Below are positions 1 through 7,498 of a stretch of DNA of 64,000 bases, piece by piece. Positions within the stretch are counted from its first letter, which is position 1. The number at the start of each line of letters is the position of its first letter. Origin of the DNA: Prochlorococcus sp. AG-355-P16 (GTDB taxonomy: Bacteria; Cyanobacteriota; Cyanobacteriia; PCC-6307; Cyanobiaceae); assembly GCA_003278525.1 (NCBI GenBank), contig QCEQ01000001.1, positions 33,934 through 97,933 of the forward strand, read 5' to 3'. The notes beneath the pieces are model-generated. The model saw only the letters and a list, made by a program, of their open reading frames with translations. It made no database searches and was not told the origin of the DNA. The translations under genes were made by a program, and so were the position numbers.

Positions 1-56
1 GAAAAAGGATCAATAAAATTATTATTTGGTAAATATTGATGCTGAATATTTAATTT

Positions 57-248
57 TTGCAGCTATTATTAAATTATTTAATTAAGAAACAAATGAACTC
101 TGCATTTGCAAAAGTCTCAAATTTGAAGGTTAACAGGGCTTCTAAAATAGCTATTACTCTCACATCATCAACTTTCTTTTTATATGCCTTGGGTCAAGCC
201 CCAATTTTTAAAAATATTCTTGCAGGTGCCTTCTCTTGCTCTGGATAA
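57..248 (+). CDS. small hypothetical protein with hydrophobic segment; internal Met start possible
   Basis: ORF track; hydrophobic stretch ITLTSSTFFLYALG. Confidence 0.3.
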   Translation: MQLLLNYLIKKQMNSAFAKVSNLKVNRASKIAITLTSSTFFLYALGQAPIFKNILAGAFSCSG

Positions 249-286
249 ATAAAATACTTTTTTTTTAAGAGAAGCTAAAATAGACA

Positions 287-336
287 GTGATTGACAGTCG
301 ATCTAAACTTAGAGGGATGAACCCCTCTTTTTTAAT
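287..336 (+). repeat. copy 1 of island promoter/hairpin element (GTGATTGACAGTCGATCTAAACTTAGAGGGATGAACCCCTCTTTTTT)
   Basis: similar sequence at 2913, 3436 and 14470; AGAGG/CCTCT hairpin followed by T-run and ATG. Confidence 0.75.
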
Positions 337-393
337 GTTTAATAGATTTATTTATGAAAAGATAATGACTCTTCTTATTTCTCTTTTCTGCTA

Positions 394-510
394 ATGAATA
401 TTTCCCCGCACCTATTAATTGATGCTGTGATATTAAGCGCTGCCCTTACGATAACTTTTGTATTAAGAGCAAAAGGTAATGCTGCAAGAGAAGAAAAAGA
501 AAATAGATGA
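394..510 (+). CDS. 38-aa small membrane protein MNISPHLLIDAVILSAALTITFVLRAKGNAAREEKENR
   Basis: hand translation; hydrophobic helix plus charged tail; stop overlaps next start (ATGA). Confidence 0.55.
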   Translation: MNISPHLLIDAVILSAALTITFVLRAKGNAAREEKENR

Positions 511-647
511 TTATTAAAGAAGAAGAAAAAGAATTTAAAAAACCTAAATTATATAGATTTTGGAACTTTCTTTTTTATGGAAGTTCCATTGCTATTGGAG
601 TTTTCTTAGTTTATCTATATTCTGCTTATGTCTTTATAAATAAATGA
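507..647 (+). CDS. 46-aa small membrane protein MIIKEEEKEFKKPKLYRFWNFLFYGSSIAIGVFLVYLYSAYVFINK
   Basis: hand translation; ATGA overlaps on both sides; one TM helix. Confidence 0.6.
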   Translation: MIIKEEEKEFKKPKLYRFWNFLFYGSSIAIGVFLVYLYSAYVFINK

Positions 648-739
648 CCTACATGTACGGCATAGCGATTACTTATGGAGTTGTGAGTCTTTTATTGCTT
701 GGTGGGTTTGCATACTTTACTTTTAAAATGAAACGCTAA
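644..739 (+). CDS. 31-aa small membrane protein MTYMYGIAITYGVVSLLLLGGFAYFTFKMKR
   Basis: hand translation; ATGA overlap; one TM helix. Confidence 0.55.
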   Translation: MTYMYGIAITYGVVSLLLLGGFAYFTFKMKR

Positions 740-744
740 TTTCT

Positions 745-908
745 ATGTCCTCTTCAATGAAAGATTTCTTAGATAAATTTTTTGATTTATGTAGAGAATA
801 TCAACAAGAAATTCCACCTCAGAAGATGAACATTTAAATCTTTTCCAATATGCAGACACGGCATCAGAAGCATGGAAAATTATCAAATCATCAAAAAAGC
901 CAGCCTAG
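745..908 (+). pseudogene. small hypothetical protein, apparently frameshifted (MSSSMKDFLDKFFDLCREYQQEIP / STSEDEHLNLFQYADTASEAWKIIKSSKKPA)
   Basis: coding-like sequence continues in another frame after position ~820; stop codon of first frame at 835-837. Confidence 0.45.
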
Positions 909-948
909 AAAACTATAAGCTGACTTGATAACAAATGTAGAAGAATGA

Positions 949-1065
949 TTAATAAGTATTTGATATCTTGTTTTTCATGCTTTCAATCTTATTGATTAAT
1001 TCATCTAACCATTCTGTATTATTTTGCTCTTGTCTTTTATGGCTTTGGCTTTTTTGAGTACTCAT
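949..1065 (-). CDS. 38-aa NTxWL-family small protein MSTQKSQSHKRQEQNNTEWLDELINKIESMKNKISNTY
   Basis: hand translation; shares core motif with ORFs at 1864, 5042 and 16978. Confidence 0.65.
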   Translation of the reverse strand: MSTQKSQSHKRQEQNNTEWLDELINKIESMKNKISNTY

Positions 1066-1285
1066 AAATTTCTTATTTTTATATTTTATTTAATATATCT
1101 TCAGAAATTAAAGGAATCAATAAGCAATATTACCAAATCGATTGATAAAACAAGCTTTAGTAGCATTTCAGACAAACCTGCCATCACAAATTAACTAAGA
1201 AAACCTAAATCTCTTTAGTTAAGTATTTTCTACGATGTTTTTATTTGAAATTCTGATTTGAATTAGTAAAGGTATAGATGTTCCT

Positions 1286-1393
1286 ATGGAAAAATCATTT
1301 CTGAATTTTATTTATTGGATCCTATTAAAGTCAGCTGAAAGTTACTACGGAGATTCATTAAAAACGGAAGTACCTTATACACCTTATTTTTAA
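1286..1393 (+). CDS. 35-aa small ORF MEKSFLNFIYWILLKSAESYYGDSLKTEVPYTPYF
   Basis: hand translation only. Confidence 0.3.
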   Translation: MEKSFLNFIYWILLKSAESYYGDSLKTEVPYTPYF

Positions 1394-1696
1394 TTTTTGG
1401 GGACCTTAACTTTTAATATTAGATCTCTACTTTGAGAGTTATTAGTTTGGAATTAATTTATTAAAAAACACAATATCGGTTACTTATAGATTCACTACAA
1501 AATAATCTCTTACGTTGAATTTCTTTGACTGATTGTGAATAAATTATAGCGGTAAGAATCGTTCCAAAATTAACTAAAACTATAATTACAAGGAGTAGCT
1601 CAATTGCAAGGTTGGTCAAAAGATTACCCTACTTAAATTTATATAAAAACCTTATAACGGCAGAAAAGGTATTGAATAGAGTTTAAATTCCTATTT

Positions 1697-1861
1697 TTAG
1701 CCATCGAGATTCTTTGGTACTGGACTAGGTTCACAATTTTCGACGCATTCTTCCAAAGACTTTTCAGAATTACATTTAATTTCGCAACTACGAAGACAAT
1801 CATAGAAGGCATACTTGGGATCTAATTCATTTTTGAATTGTTTATTTCTAAATGTGTTCAT
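1697..1861 (-). CDS. 54-aa cysteine-rich small protein with CxxxC pattern
   Basis: MNTFRNKQFKNELDPKYAFYDCLRSCEIKCNSEKSLEECVENCEPSPVPKNLDG; begins 2 nt after the stop of the upstream minus ORF. Confidence 0.5.
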   Translation of the reverse strand: MNTFRNKQFKNELDPKYAFYDCLRSCEIKCNSEKSLEECVENCEPSPVPKNLDG

Positions 1862-1863
1862 GA

Positions 1864-1971
1864 TCAAACTCCCTTTGATTTTTTTTCAAGTTGATTAATT
1901 AATTTATCCAACCAAAGAGTGTTATTGATCTTTTTTGTGTTTTTAAAGTATTTCGTTTTGTAAGTACTCAT
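1864..1971 (-). CDS. 35-aa NTxWL-family small protein MSTYKTKYFKNTKKINNTLWLDKLINQLEKKSKGV
   Basis: hand translation; family motif NNTLWLDKLINQLE. Confidence 0.65.
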   Translation of the reverse strand: MSTYKTKYFKNTKKINNTLWLDKLINQLEKKSKGV

Positions 1972-2161
1972 GAAGTGAAACCTCCAATCAGTGGATCTAA
2001 TTTAAAGGTGATGATTCAAATTTCCTAGAGCAAAAATACTGATTATGAATTTAGTGAAATATTTTAAAAACGATTAATTTATAGTTTGTATTTTAGGTAT
2101 TAAAACTCTTGATTTTTTTAAATAACTAATACTAAATAACTTCTAAAAAAGGGGGTTAATT

Positions 2162-2332
2162 ATGACTTACGGAAATCTAATTAAAAATAAAATTCAATAT
2201 ATATTTGGTGGTTTGTTTGATACGTTATTAATTAGGAGAAAACTAACTGATACTCAAATGGAATGTATGCAATTCGGAATTTGTAATTATGCTCCAAGAC
2301 AAGTTGAGGAAGTTCCCTTTTTTCATTTTTAA
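2162..2332 (+). CDS. 56-aa hypothetical protein
   Basis: MTYGNLIKNKIQYIFGGLFDTLLIRRKLTDTQMECMQFGICNYAPRQVEEVPFFHF. Confidence 0.4.
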   Translation: MTYGNLIKNKIQYIFGGLFDTLLIRRKLTDTQMECMQFGICNYAPRQVEEVPFFHF

Positions 2333-2359
2333 TTTGAATTTATTTTAAACGTAGAGCAA

Positions 2360-2674
2360 TTAGCTCCTCCTCACCCAATCAGGAGATCCACTAAACCAAT
2401 CAGCAAGATCATCATTTTTGGGATCGAAATGATTTTCAGTTTCTAGACCATCAAGGCCAAGATTCTGGATAAGTCCATTTATTCCATCTGATTTTTGCTT
2501 GCCATATCTCCTTAAGCTATTAGCTTTCTTAAGCCATGTCCATATAGTTGAATTATGTTTTGCAAACTTTTCTACATAAATTCTTTCTTCCAATGCAACA
2601 GGTTCATCTAGTGAAATCCTTTTTACAATATCCTTGATTTTTAAACGAGTCTTGTTGGTTAGGAACATATTCAT
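2360..2674 (-). CDS. conserved-looking hypothetical protein, 104 aa
   Basis: ORF track; coding composition. Confidence 0.7.
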   Translation of the reverse strand: MNMFLTNKTRLKIKDIVKRISLDEPVALEERIYVEKFAKHNSTIWTWLKKANSLRRYGKQKSDGINGLIQNLGLDGLETENHFDPKNDDLADWFSGSPDWVRRS

Positions 2675-2912
2675 AAAAGAAGTTAATGTTTTATAAAAGT
2701 TTTTTTTATGAATGTCTTGTCAATCTTTATTTCAAGAAAAAGTATTTTTTAGTGGCTTTTCAAGGACAAATATATTTATTTAACAACAGGTATATTGAAT
2801 TGGTAAAAAAGACTACTTAATTCGATTTATATAACTTATATAAAAACGACTTCTATATAAGTTTCTCTACAAAATTTTAGATTTAATTTATAAAATTGAA
2901 TAAGGAAAATTT

Positions 2913-2960
2913 ACATTGACAATCAATCTAAAATAAGAGGAAATATGCTCCTTTTTTATG
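2913..2960 (+). repeat. copy 2 of island promoter/hairpin element
   Basis: ACATTGACAATCAATCTAAAATAAGAGGAAATATGCTCCTTTTTTATG; diverged copy. Confidence 0.55.
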
Positions 2961-3218
2961 AATACCTTAATAGTCTCTACTTTTGATTGTCTTTTTGAAG
3001 ATTTCGATAGATTTGTAGCTGATTTCCACGAAAAAGAGGGATATAAATATGTCGAAGAATATGAACTCATCAAGGTAAATGACCATAAAAGTCACTTAAT
3101 ACTTAAAGTTAAAGATTTAGAAGGATTTGCTGCGGCTACAAGTACTCCAGAGATGAAAGAGTGGGATCAAGAAAATGGTTATAAAGACATTTGTTATTCA
3201 CTAACTCCAGTAGAATAA
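2958..3218 (+). CDS. small hypothetical protein, possibly DUF3764-like
   Basis: ORF track; start codon immediately after repeat element; weak similarity in size and layout to 10400 ORF. Confidence 0.6.
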   Translation: MNTLIVSTFDCLFEDFDRFVADFHEKEGYKYVEEYELIKVNDHKSHLILKVKDLEGFAAATSTPEMKEWDQENGYKDICYSLTPVE

Positions 3219-3400
3219 TGAGTACTAAATGGGATGACACTTCTTGGCAGAAAGACTTCTTGAACATGAAGTCACATTCTCCCTCAGATGCAAAACTCCT
3301 AATGGGAGGTGTAAAAGGATTGAAAGATGCTTGGCGTCTAGGTGTTCTGCATGTTGAATACGAAAAACTAAAGAAGATTCAAAATCAACAGCAACAATAA
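3218..3400 (+). CDS. 60-aa hypothetical protein (start shifted from ORF track 3191)
   Basis: ATG overlaps stop of upstream ORF (TAATGA); MSTKWDDTSWQKDFLNMK... Confidence 0.6.
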   Translation: MSTKWDDTSWQKDFLNMKSHSPSDAKLLMGGVKGLKDAWRLGVLHVEYEKLKKIQNQQQQ

Positions 3401-3435
3401 GTTCTATAAAAATAGGTAAAGATTTAGGATAATTT

Positions 3436-3486
3436 GTGATTGACAGTCGGTCTAAACTTAAACGGATAAAACCCTCTTTTTTAGAT
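3436..3486 (+). repeat. copy 3 of island promoter/hairpin element
   Basis: GTGATTGACAGTCGGTCTAAACTTAAACGGATAAAACCCTCTTTTTTAGATG, closely matching copy 1. Confidence 0.75.
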
Positions 3487-3519
3487 GAGAAACAAATTTA
3501 AAAGATCAGCTTTTTTGAT

Positions 3520-3657
3520 ATGTCAGATGACCTTTTCTATCTAATATCATTAATAGGATTTTTAGTTGTTTTTAGCTCAATGGTATTTTTCCTAACGAAA
3601 TATAGAGAAAAAAAAGTTAATAATATAAGCCAGATTTCCATAACTGAACAAATTTAA
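3520..3657 (+). CDS. 45-aa small membrane protein
   Basis: MSDDLFYLISLIGFLVVFSSMVFFLTKYREKKVNNISQISITEQI. Confidence 0.5.
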   Translation: MSDDLFYLISLIGFLVVFSSMVFFLTKYREKKVNNISQISITEQI

Positions 3658-3671
3658 TTTTTAGAGCAGTA

Positions 3672-4028
3672 ATGCAAAGATTTATAATTTCACCGTTATT
3701 TGCTTTATCGAGGTTTTTTATAAATATTTACGGAATATTTTTAAAGTTTTTTCTTCAATTAAATGGTGGTTATTGGTCAAGAATTGGTTTAGCCGAAAAT
3801 ATTACAGAGGAAAGAATAAAAAAAAGAAGATTTTATATCCTGCCTTTTTATATTCTTCTAGCTTTATTGTTTGGATTAGTATCTGCTCTATATTGGTATT
3901 TTGTTATTCTCCATGTGCCACTTACAATAGAAAGATATTTAAGTCCATTAAATAACAATATTGCTTTAATAATTGCTTCTGCTACTTTCTTTGGTTGGCT
4001 TTATATTCTTTATAAAACAAACAAATAA
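3672..4028 (+). CDS. membrane protein, 118 aa
   Basis: ORF track; at least two hydrophobic helices. Confidence 0.7.
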   Translation: MQRFIISPLFALSRFFINIYGIFLKFFLQLNGGYWSRIGLAENITEERIKKRRFYILPFYILLALLFGLVSALYWYFVILHVPLTIERYLSPLNNNIALIIASATFFGWLYILYKTNK

Positions 4029-4446
4029 AATGCTTACTGAGAGAGGATGTGGTCCGCGGATTAAAGATTTAATTAATCATGATTAAATCATTCTTAAGGA
4101 TTCATGCCAAATATTTATGACCGATTACTTTGTATATACGACAGTTCTGGTGATCGACTCGTCCAAGGTTGACCAACTAGATCTTCACTAATCCATGGTC
4201 TGCAACACCAAGGTAAATTAACTTATCTAACCTTTACGGTAAGAAAGTTAAGTGATCAGAAATTAATCTTTAGGGATTAATTCTGAACTATCTTAAAATT
4301 AAAGTCGTTTGTAAAGCATGAAGAAGTGAGTAATCACTTTTACATCCAAAACTTATTTCTAAGAAAATTCTTAATCTGATTATTAAATAGATCTCCTTTC
4401 TGTCGTCACCATTTAAAAAAGACCTGTAAAAGGGTCTTTTTTTTTA
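4029..4446 (+). ncRNA. candidate structured non-coding RNA ending in a terminator
   Basis: ORF-free; hairpins TTAATCATGATTAA, CAGAAATTAATC-TTTAG-GGATTAATTCTG and AAGTGA..ATCACTT; terminator AAAGACC-TGTAAAA-GGGTCTTTTTTTTT. Confidence 0.35.
4415..4446 (+). terminator. Rho-independent terminator
   Basis: AAAGACCTGTAAAAGGGTCTTTTTTTTT. Confidence 0.75.
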
Positions 4447-4631
4447 TGTCTTAAATTTTATTTATTTACTGTTAATCCACAAATAATTAAATATTTTTAT
4501 CTCGCTCTTTCACGATCAGTTAATACTTTTTCAAAAGTAAAAAAGAAAGTACAGATGCTATCCAATGCAACCAACAAAAAACTACTGATCTTCCATGTTG
4601 ATTTAATTGAAGTGATCTGCGAGTCATACTT

Positions 4632-4814
4632 TTAATAATCTTCATTGTAATCGGATGGACTACCAGTTAAAGAACAAACAACTGATTCCTCTTTTTTCAT
4701 TTCTTTTATTTCCATTATTGGTCTGCCCATTTTCTTAAGAACATCTATATCTTCTTTAGTCTGACAGCGAGCAATTATGTTTCCTTTTTGATCAAAGCAA
4801 CTGTAGTAAGTCAT
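4632..4814 (-). CDS. small hypothetical protein, 60 aa
   Basis: ORF track. Confidence 0.5.
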   Translation of the reverse strand: MTYYSCFDQKGNIIARCQTKEDIDVLKKMGRPIMEIKEMKKEESVVCSLTGSPSDYNEDY

Positions 4815-5041
4815 TTTACTAAATGCAATTTAAAGTTCATAGTTGATTTTAGTTGCAGCAACGCAACCGACTTATGACAACCATTTTTCTAGTTTAGGTC
4901 AGCCATAGATTTAAATGGCTAAAAAAACATACCTCTTTCCGTACCTAAATGTTCCTCAAACCGCACACATTAGATACGCAGTGTTTTAGTCAAATCAATT
5001 AGAACAAAGAGGTAGTTAAACGAATATACAAAGGAGAATTT

Positions 5042-5179
5042 ATGAGTGGAGATTTTGAGACTCTTGAAATTAATCAACCAAAAATTAAATATTTAAAACC
5101 AGAAGACAATACAGAATGGTTAGACAAATTAATTAATAATATTGAGGACATGAAGAACAAGTTATCAAAAGATTCTTAA
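5042..5179 (+). CDS. 45-aa NTxWL-family small protein MSGDFETLEINQPKIKYLKPEDNTEWLDKLINNIEDMKNKLSKDS
   Basis: hand translation; near-identical N-terminus to 16978..17130 (MSGD[FY]ETLEINQPKI). Confidence 0.75.
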   Translation: MSGDFETLEINQPKIKYLKPEDNTEWLDKLINNIEDMKNKLSKDS

Positions 5180-5576
5180 AATTTAAGAAAAAAACTTTTT
5201 TATTTGATCTTTAGTTTGAATGAGAAGCAATTCAAAAAAGAATTTAAACTTTGTATTTAAGGTAACCGCTTTTTTGTGAGCATTATTCAGAATAAGAGTC
5301 CGACTATTTTTTTTATGAAAAAAAATTTAGATGAAAATTCTTATGAAAAAAGAATTGAAAATATAGAAAAAGGAAAATCTTATTTAAAAAGTAATGGATT
5401 TTTTAAATCAAAATCTAATCTATTCGAAGACATTCAAAAATTTATTTATAAAAGGTAATTTAAAAAAAATTTTTTACTTTTGATTAATTAAATCTCTCCA
5501 TAAGCAAGCCATCAAATAAAAGAAAGAAAGACTTGAAAAGGTGGGGAGAAAAAAAGAATGGGTCAATTTTCTATAA

Positions 5577-5681
5577 CTAAATTAATCCCAATAATCCTGC
5601 AGTAAAACCAACAGCAGAAAGGAAAACGAACTCAATTAAATCTCTTGGGGCAGAGTTCATAAAAAAACTGATTTGAGTCAT
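5577..5681 (-). CDS. 34-aa small membrane protein MTQISFFMNSAPRDLIEFVFLSAVGFTAGLLGLI
   Basis: hand translation; one TM helix. Confidence 0.4.
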   Translation of the reverse strand: MTQISFFMNSAPRDLIEFVFLSAVGFTAGLLGLI

Positions 5682-5685
5682 AATT

Positions 5686-5880
5686 TTATGACTTGAAAGA
5701 ATCTCTTAAATCAAACTTTTCAGCTTTTTCAATTTGACACTCAGTATCATCTTCAGCACATTTGATTTCAGCTTTTTTGTTCATGTGGCTACTACAACCG
5801 CCTGCTATAACTGGCAACCCGGTCGTAGCCGTAAAACCAGTTAAACATGCAAAAGCTATATAAGGAAAAAGTCTTTTCAT
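5686..5880 (-). CDS. small secreted/lipoprotein-like protein
   Basis: ORF track; N-terminal signal-like segment. Confidence 0.5.
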   Translation of the reverse strand: MKRLFPYIAFACLTGFTATTGLPVIAGGCSSHMNKKAEIKCAEDDTECQIEKAEKFDLRDSFKS

Positions 5881-6080
5881 TTAATTATTACTTTATGTAA
5901 ACTTATTATGTTACATAAAAAGCTCAAGTGTGAGTAGCTGATAATTCGCGTGCACCCTATACCAATCATCTAAAGTGATTTAGCAAACCTATGAGTTTTA
6001 TTTTATCTGAGTATTTTTACTTATATGTTGAGTTGAAGACTTTAAATAATAAATGTTTGTTTTGGGTTTATATATAAATC

Positions 6081-6236
6081 ATGGATAAAGAACACTTAAT
6101 TGATTTAATATCTAATAGCATAATTTCTGAGATTAAATATCTCGAAATTAATGAGGAAAAATTGATTGCAAATAATTATTTAAATAATCTGAATTTAAAT
6201 CAGCTTAGAATAATTTCTAAAGAATTTATTTTGTAA
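6081..6236 (+). CDS. 51-aa small protein, paralog of 11769 ORF
   Basis: MDKEHLIDLISNSIISEIKYLEINEEKLIANNYLNNLNLNQLRIISKEFIL versus MNKNQLINFITFSIL...YLTQLNKRQLKAITSEFII. Confidence 0.55.
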   Translation: MDKEHLIDLISNSIISEIKYLEINEEKLIANNYLNNLNLNQLRIISKEFIL

Positions 6237-6284
6237 TTTTTATTGAATATTTATTTAAATAAATGAGATTTTCTTTACTATCAC

Positions 6285-6500
6285 TTGAATTTTAATAAGT
6301 TAATATCTTTTAATATGAATGATTCAGAAGAATTTAAACCTAGCCTTAAACAAATAAATGAGGATATCAGACCTACATGGGAAGATATCAAAAAACAATC
6401 AGAAGTTTTGGTTAACAAACTTGGTTGCCCTAGATCATTTGTAGGAGGGATGCTTCATGCAATAGCAAGCGACTTCTCTGATATGAAAACTTGGGAATAA
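6285..6500 (+). CDS. small hypothetical protein
   Basis: ORF track; start may be the internal Met MNDSEEFK. Confidence 0.5.
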   Translation: MNFNKLISFNMNDSEEFKPSLKQINEDIRPTWEDIKKQSEVLVNKLGCPRSFVGGMLHAIASDFSDMKTWE

Positions 6501-6650
6501 ATGAAAAACTTTTTACTTACACCACTTTTCAAACTATTCAAAAAAAGCACTTTCCTCTTATCACTAAATCAAAACTCGTGCCCTGTTTTAGATGTTGAAG
6601 ACATAAAAAAGCAAGAACAGAAAGAAGCTATTGAAAGGTTGTACCCGTAA
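6501..6650 (+). CDS. 49-aa hypothetical protein
   Basis: MKNFLLTPLFKLFKKSTFLLSLNQNSCPVLDVEDIKKQEQKEAIERLYP; starts directly after previous stop. Confidence 0.45.
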   Translation: MKNFLLTPLFKLFKKSTFLLSLNQNSCPVLDVEDIKKQEQKEAIERLYP

Positions 6651-6704
6651 ACTTTTAACAGAAATGTATTAGATCATGTAAAGGATGAAGCATGGTCCTA
6701 TGCA

Positions 6705-6874
6705 CCCCCATGCCACCCATTACTTTCCTAAATTGTGACTTTGATGGATAATAAATATATAAAAGCGAATAGTATGATATTACATTCACGATTCGTTCAC
6801 GATATGCAATTTCCTCCAAACCCATTGATATGACTAAAGAAAATTTTTGGCTAATGAAGAGCGAACTGGATGCT
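6705..6874 (+). repeat. copy A of duplicated EVE-gene upstream region plus 5' codons
   Basis: CCCCATGCCACCCATTACTTTCCTAAAT...TTTGATGGATAATAAAT...TTCACGATTCGTTCACGAT...ATGACTAAAGAAAATTTTTGGCTAATGAAGAGCGAA aligns along its length with 24370-24540. Confidence 0.85.
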
Positions 6875-6889
6875 ATAAAGTATTCTTAA
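6830..6889 (+). pseudogene. truncated 5' remnant of EVE-domain gene (MTKENFWLMKSELDAIKYS*)
   Basis: matches MTKENYWLMKSEPDAYS of the intact gene at 24495, then stops. Confidence 0.8.
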
Positions 6890-6924
6890 ATCTGAATCAA
6901 ACCGCAAGATCTTTATTAGAGTCT

Positions 6925-7248
6925 TTAATTATTCAATTTATAGTTCGTCTTAATAGTTTTTATTATTGAATCTTGTGGTTCTTCACTTGGATAACAATTA
7001 ATAATTCTATATTTTCCGCCTTTCTTATCAGTCTCTACAACTGTAAATTCCACATACTTACCTATTCCATCTATTAAATCTTTAACTTCTATATTAATTA
7101 TCTCTTCATTCTCATTTTCGATAATACGAGATTTCCCACCGCAACTAATTAATGCATTTTCTTTAGTAACAAAAAAATCTTTATCATTACTGCATGAGGA
7201 CAGAAAAGATAAAGAAAATACTATTAAAAGAAGTTTTTTCATAGTCAA
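6925..7248 (-). CDS. lipoprotein, paralog of 11905 ORF
   Basis: signal peptide with SSCS lipobox; shared CGGKSRIIE.ENEEII.IEVKD...GGKYRI.NCYP...IKTIKTNYKLN. Confidence 0.75.
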   Translation of the reverse strand: MTMKKLLLIVFSLSFLSSCSNDKDFFVTKENALISCGGKSRIIENENEEIINIEVKDLIDGIGKYVEFTVVETDKKGGKYRIINCYPSEEPQDSIIKTIKTNYKLNN

Positions 7249-7407
7249 AAGTTTTTATACATAGTTATCTTATGAGGCAATTTTATTAAGTAGAAGTTAA
7301 ATATTTTTTGATTAATATAATTAAAAAAATTTGAATGTCAATTAATTATTAAAAAAATTTTAGCTACGTATCTTTATTTACTAATGCTAATCAGAATTTA
7401 TACATTA

Positions 7408-7426
7408 CTTAAATTTAATTTAACCC
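7408..7426 (+). promoter_or_regulatory. possible Pho-box-like repeats CTTAAATT-TAA-TTTAACCC
   Basis: two 8-mers with 3-bp spacing, imperfect match to the cyanobacterial Pho-box form; about 75 bp upstream of 7499. Confidence 0.25.
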
Positions 7427-7498
7427 TAATAAAAAATCTTTAATTAGTGACAAACAAATTGTTACCACACCTAAATTATAGAATTCGCAAATTACAAA

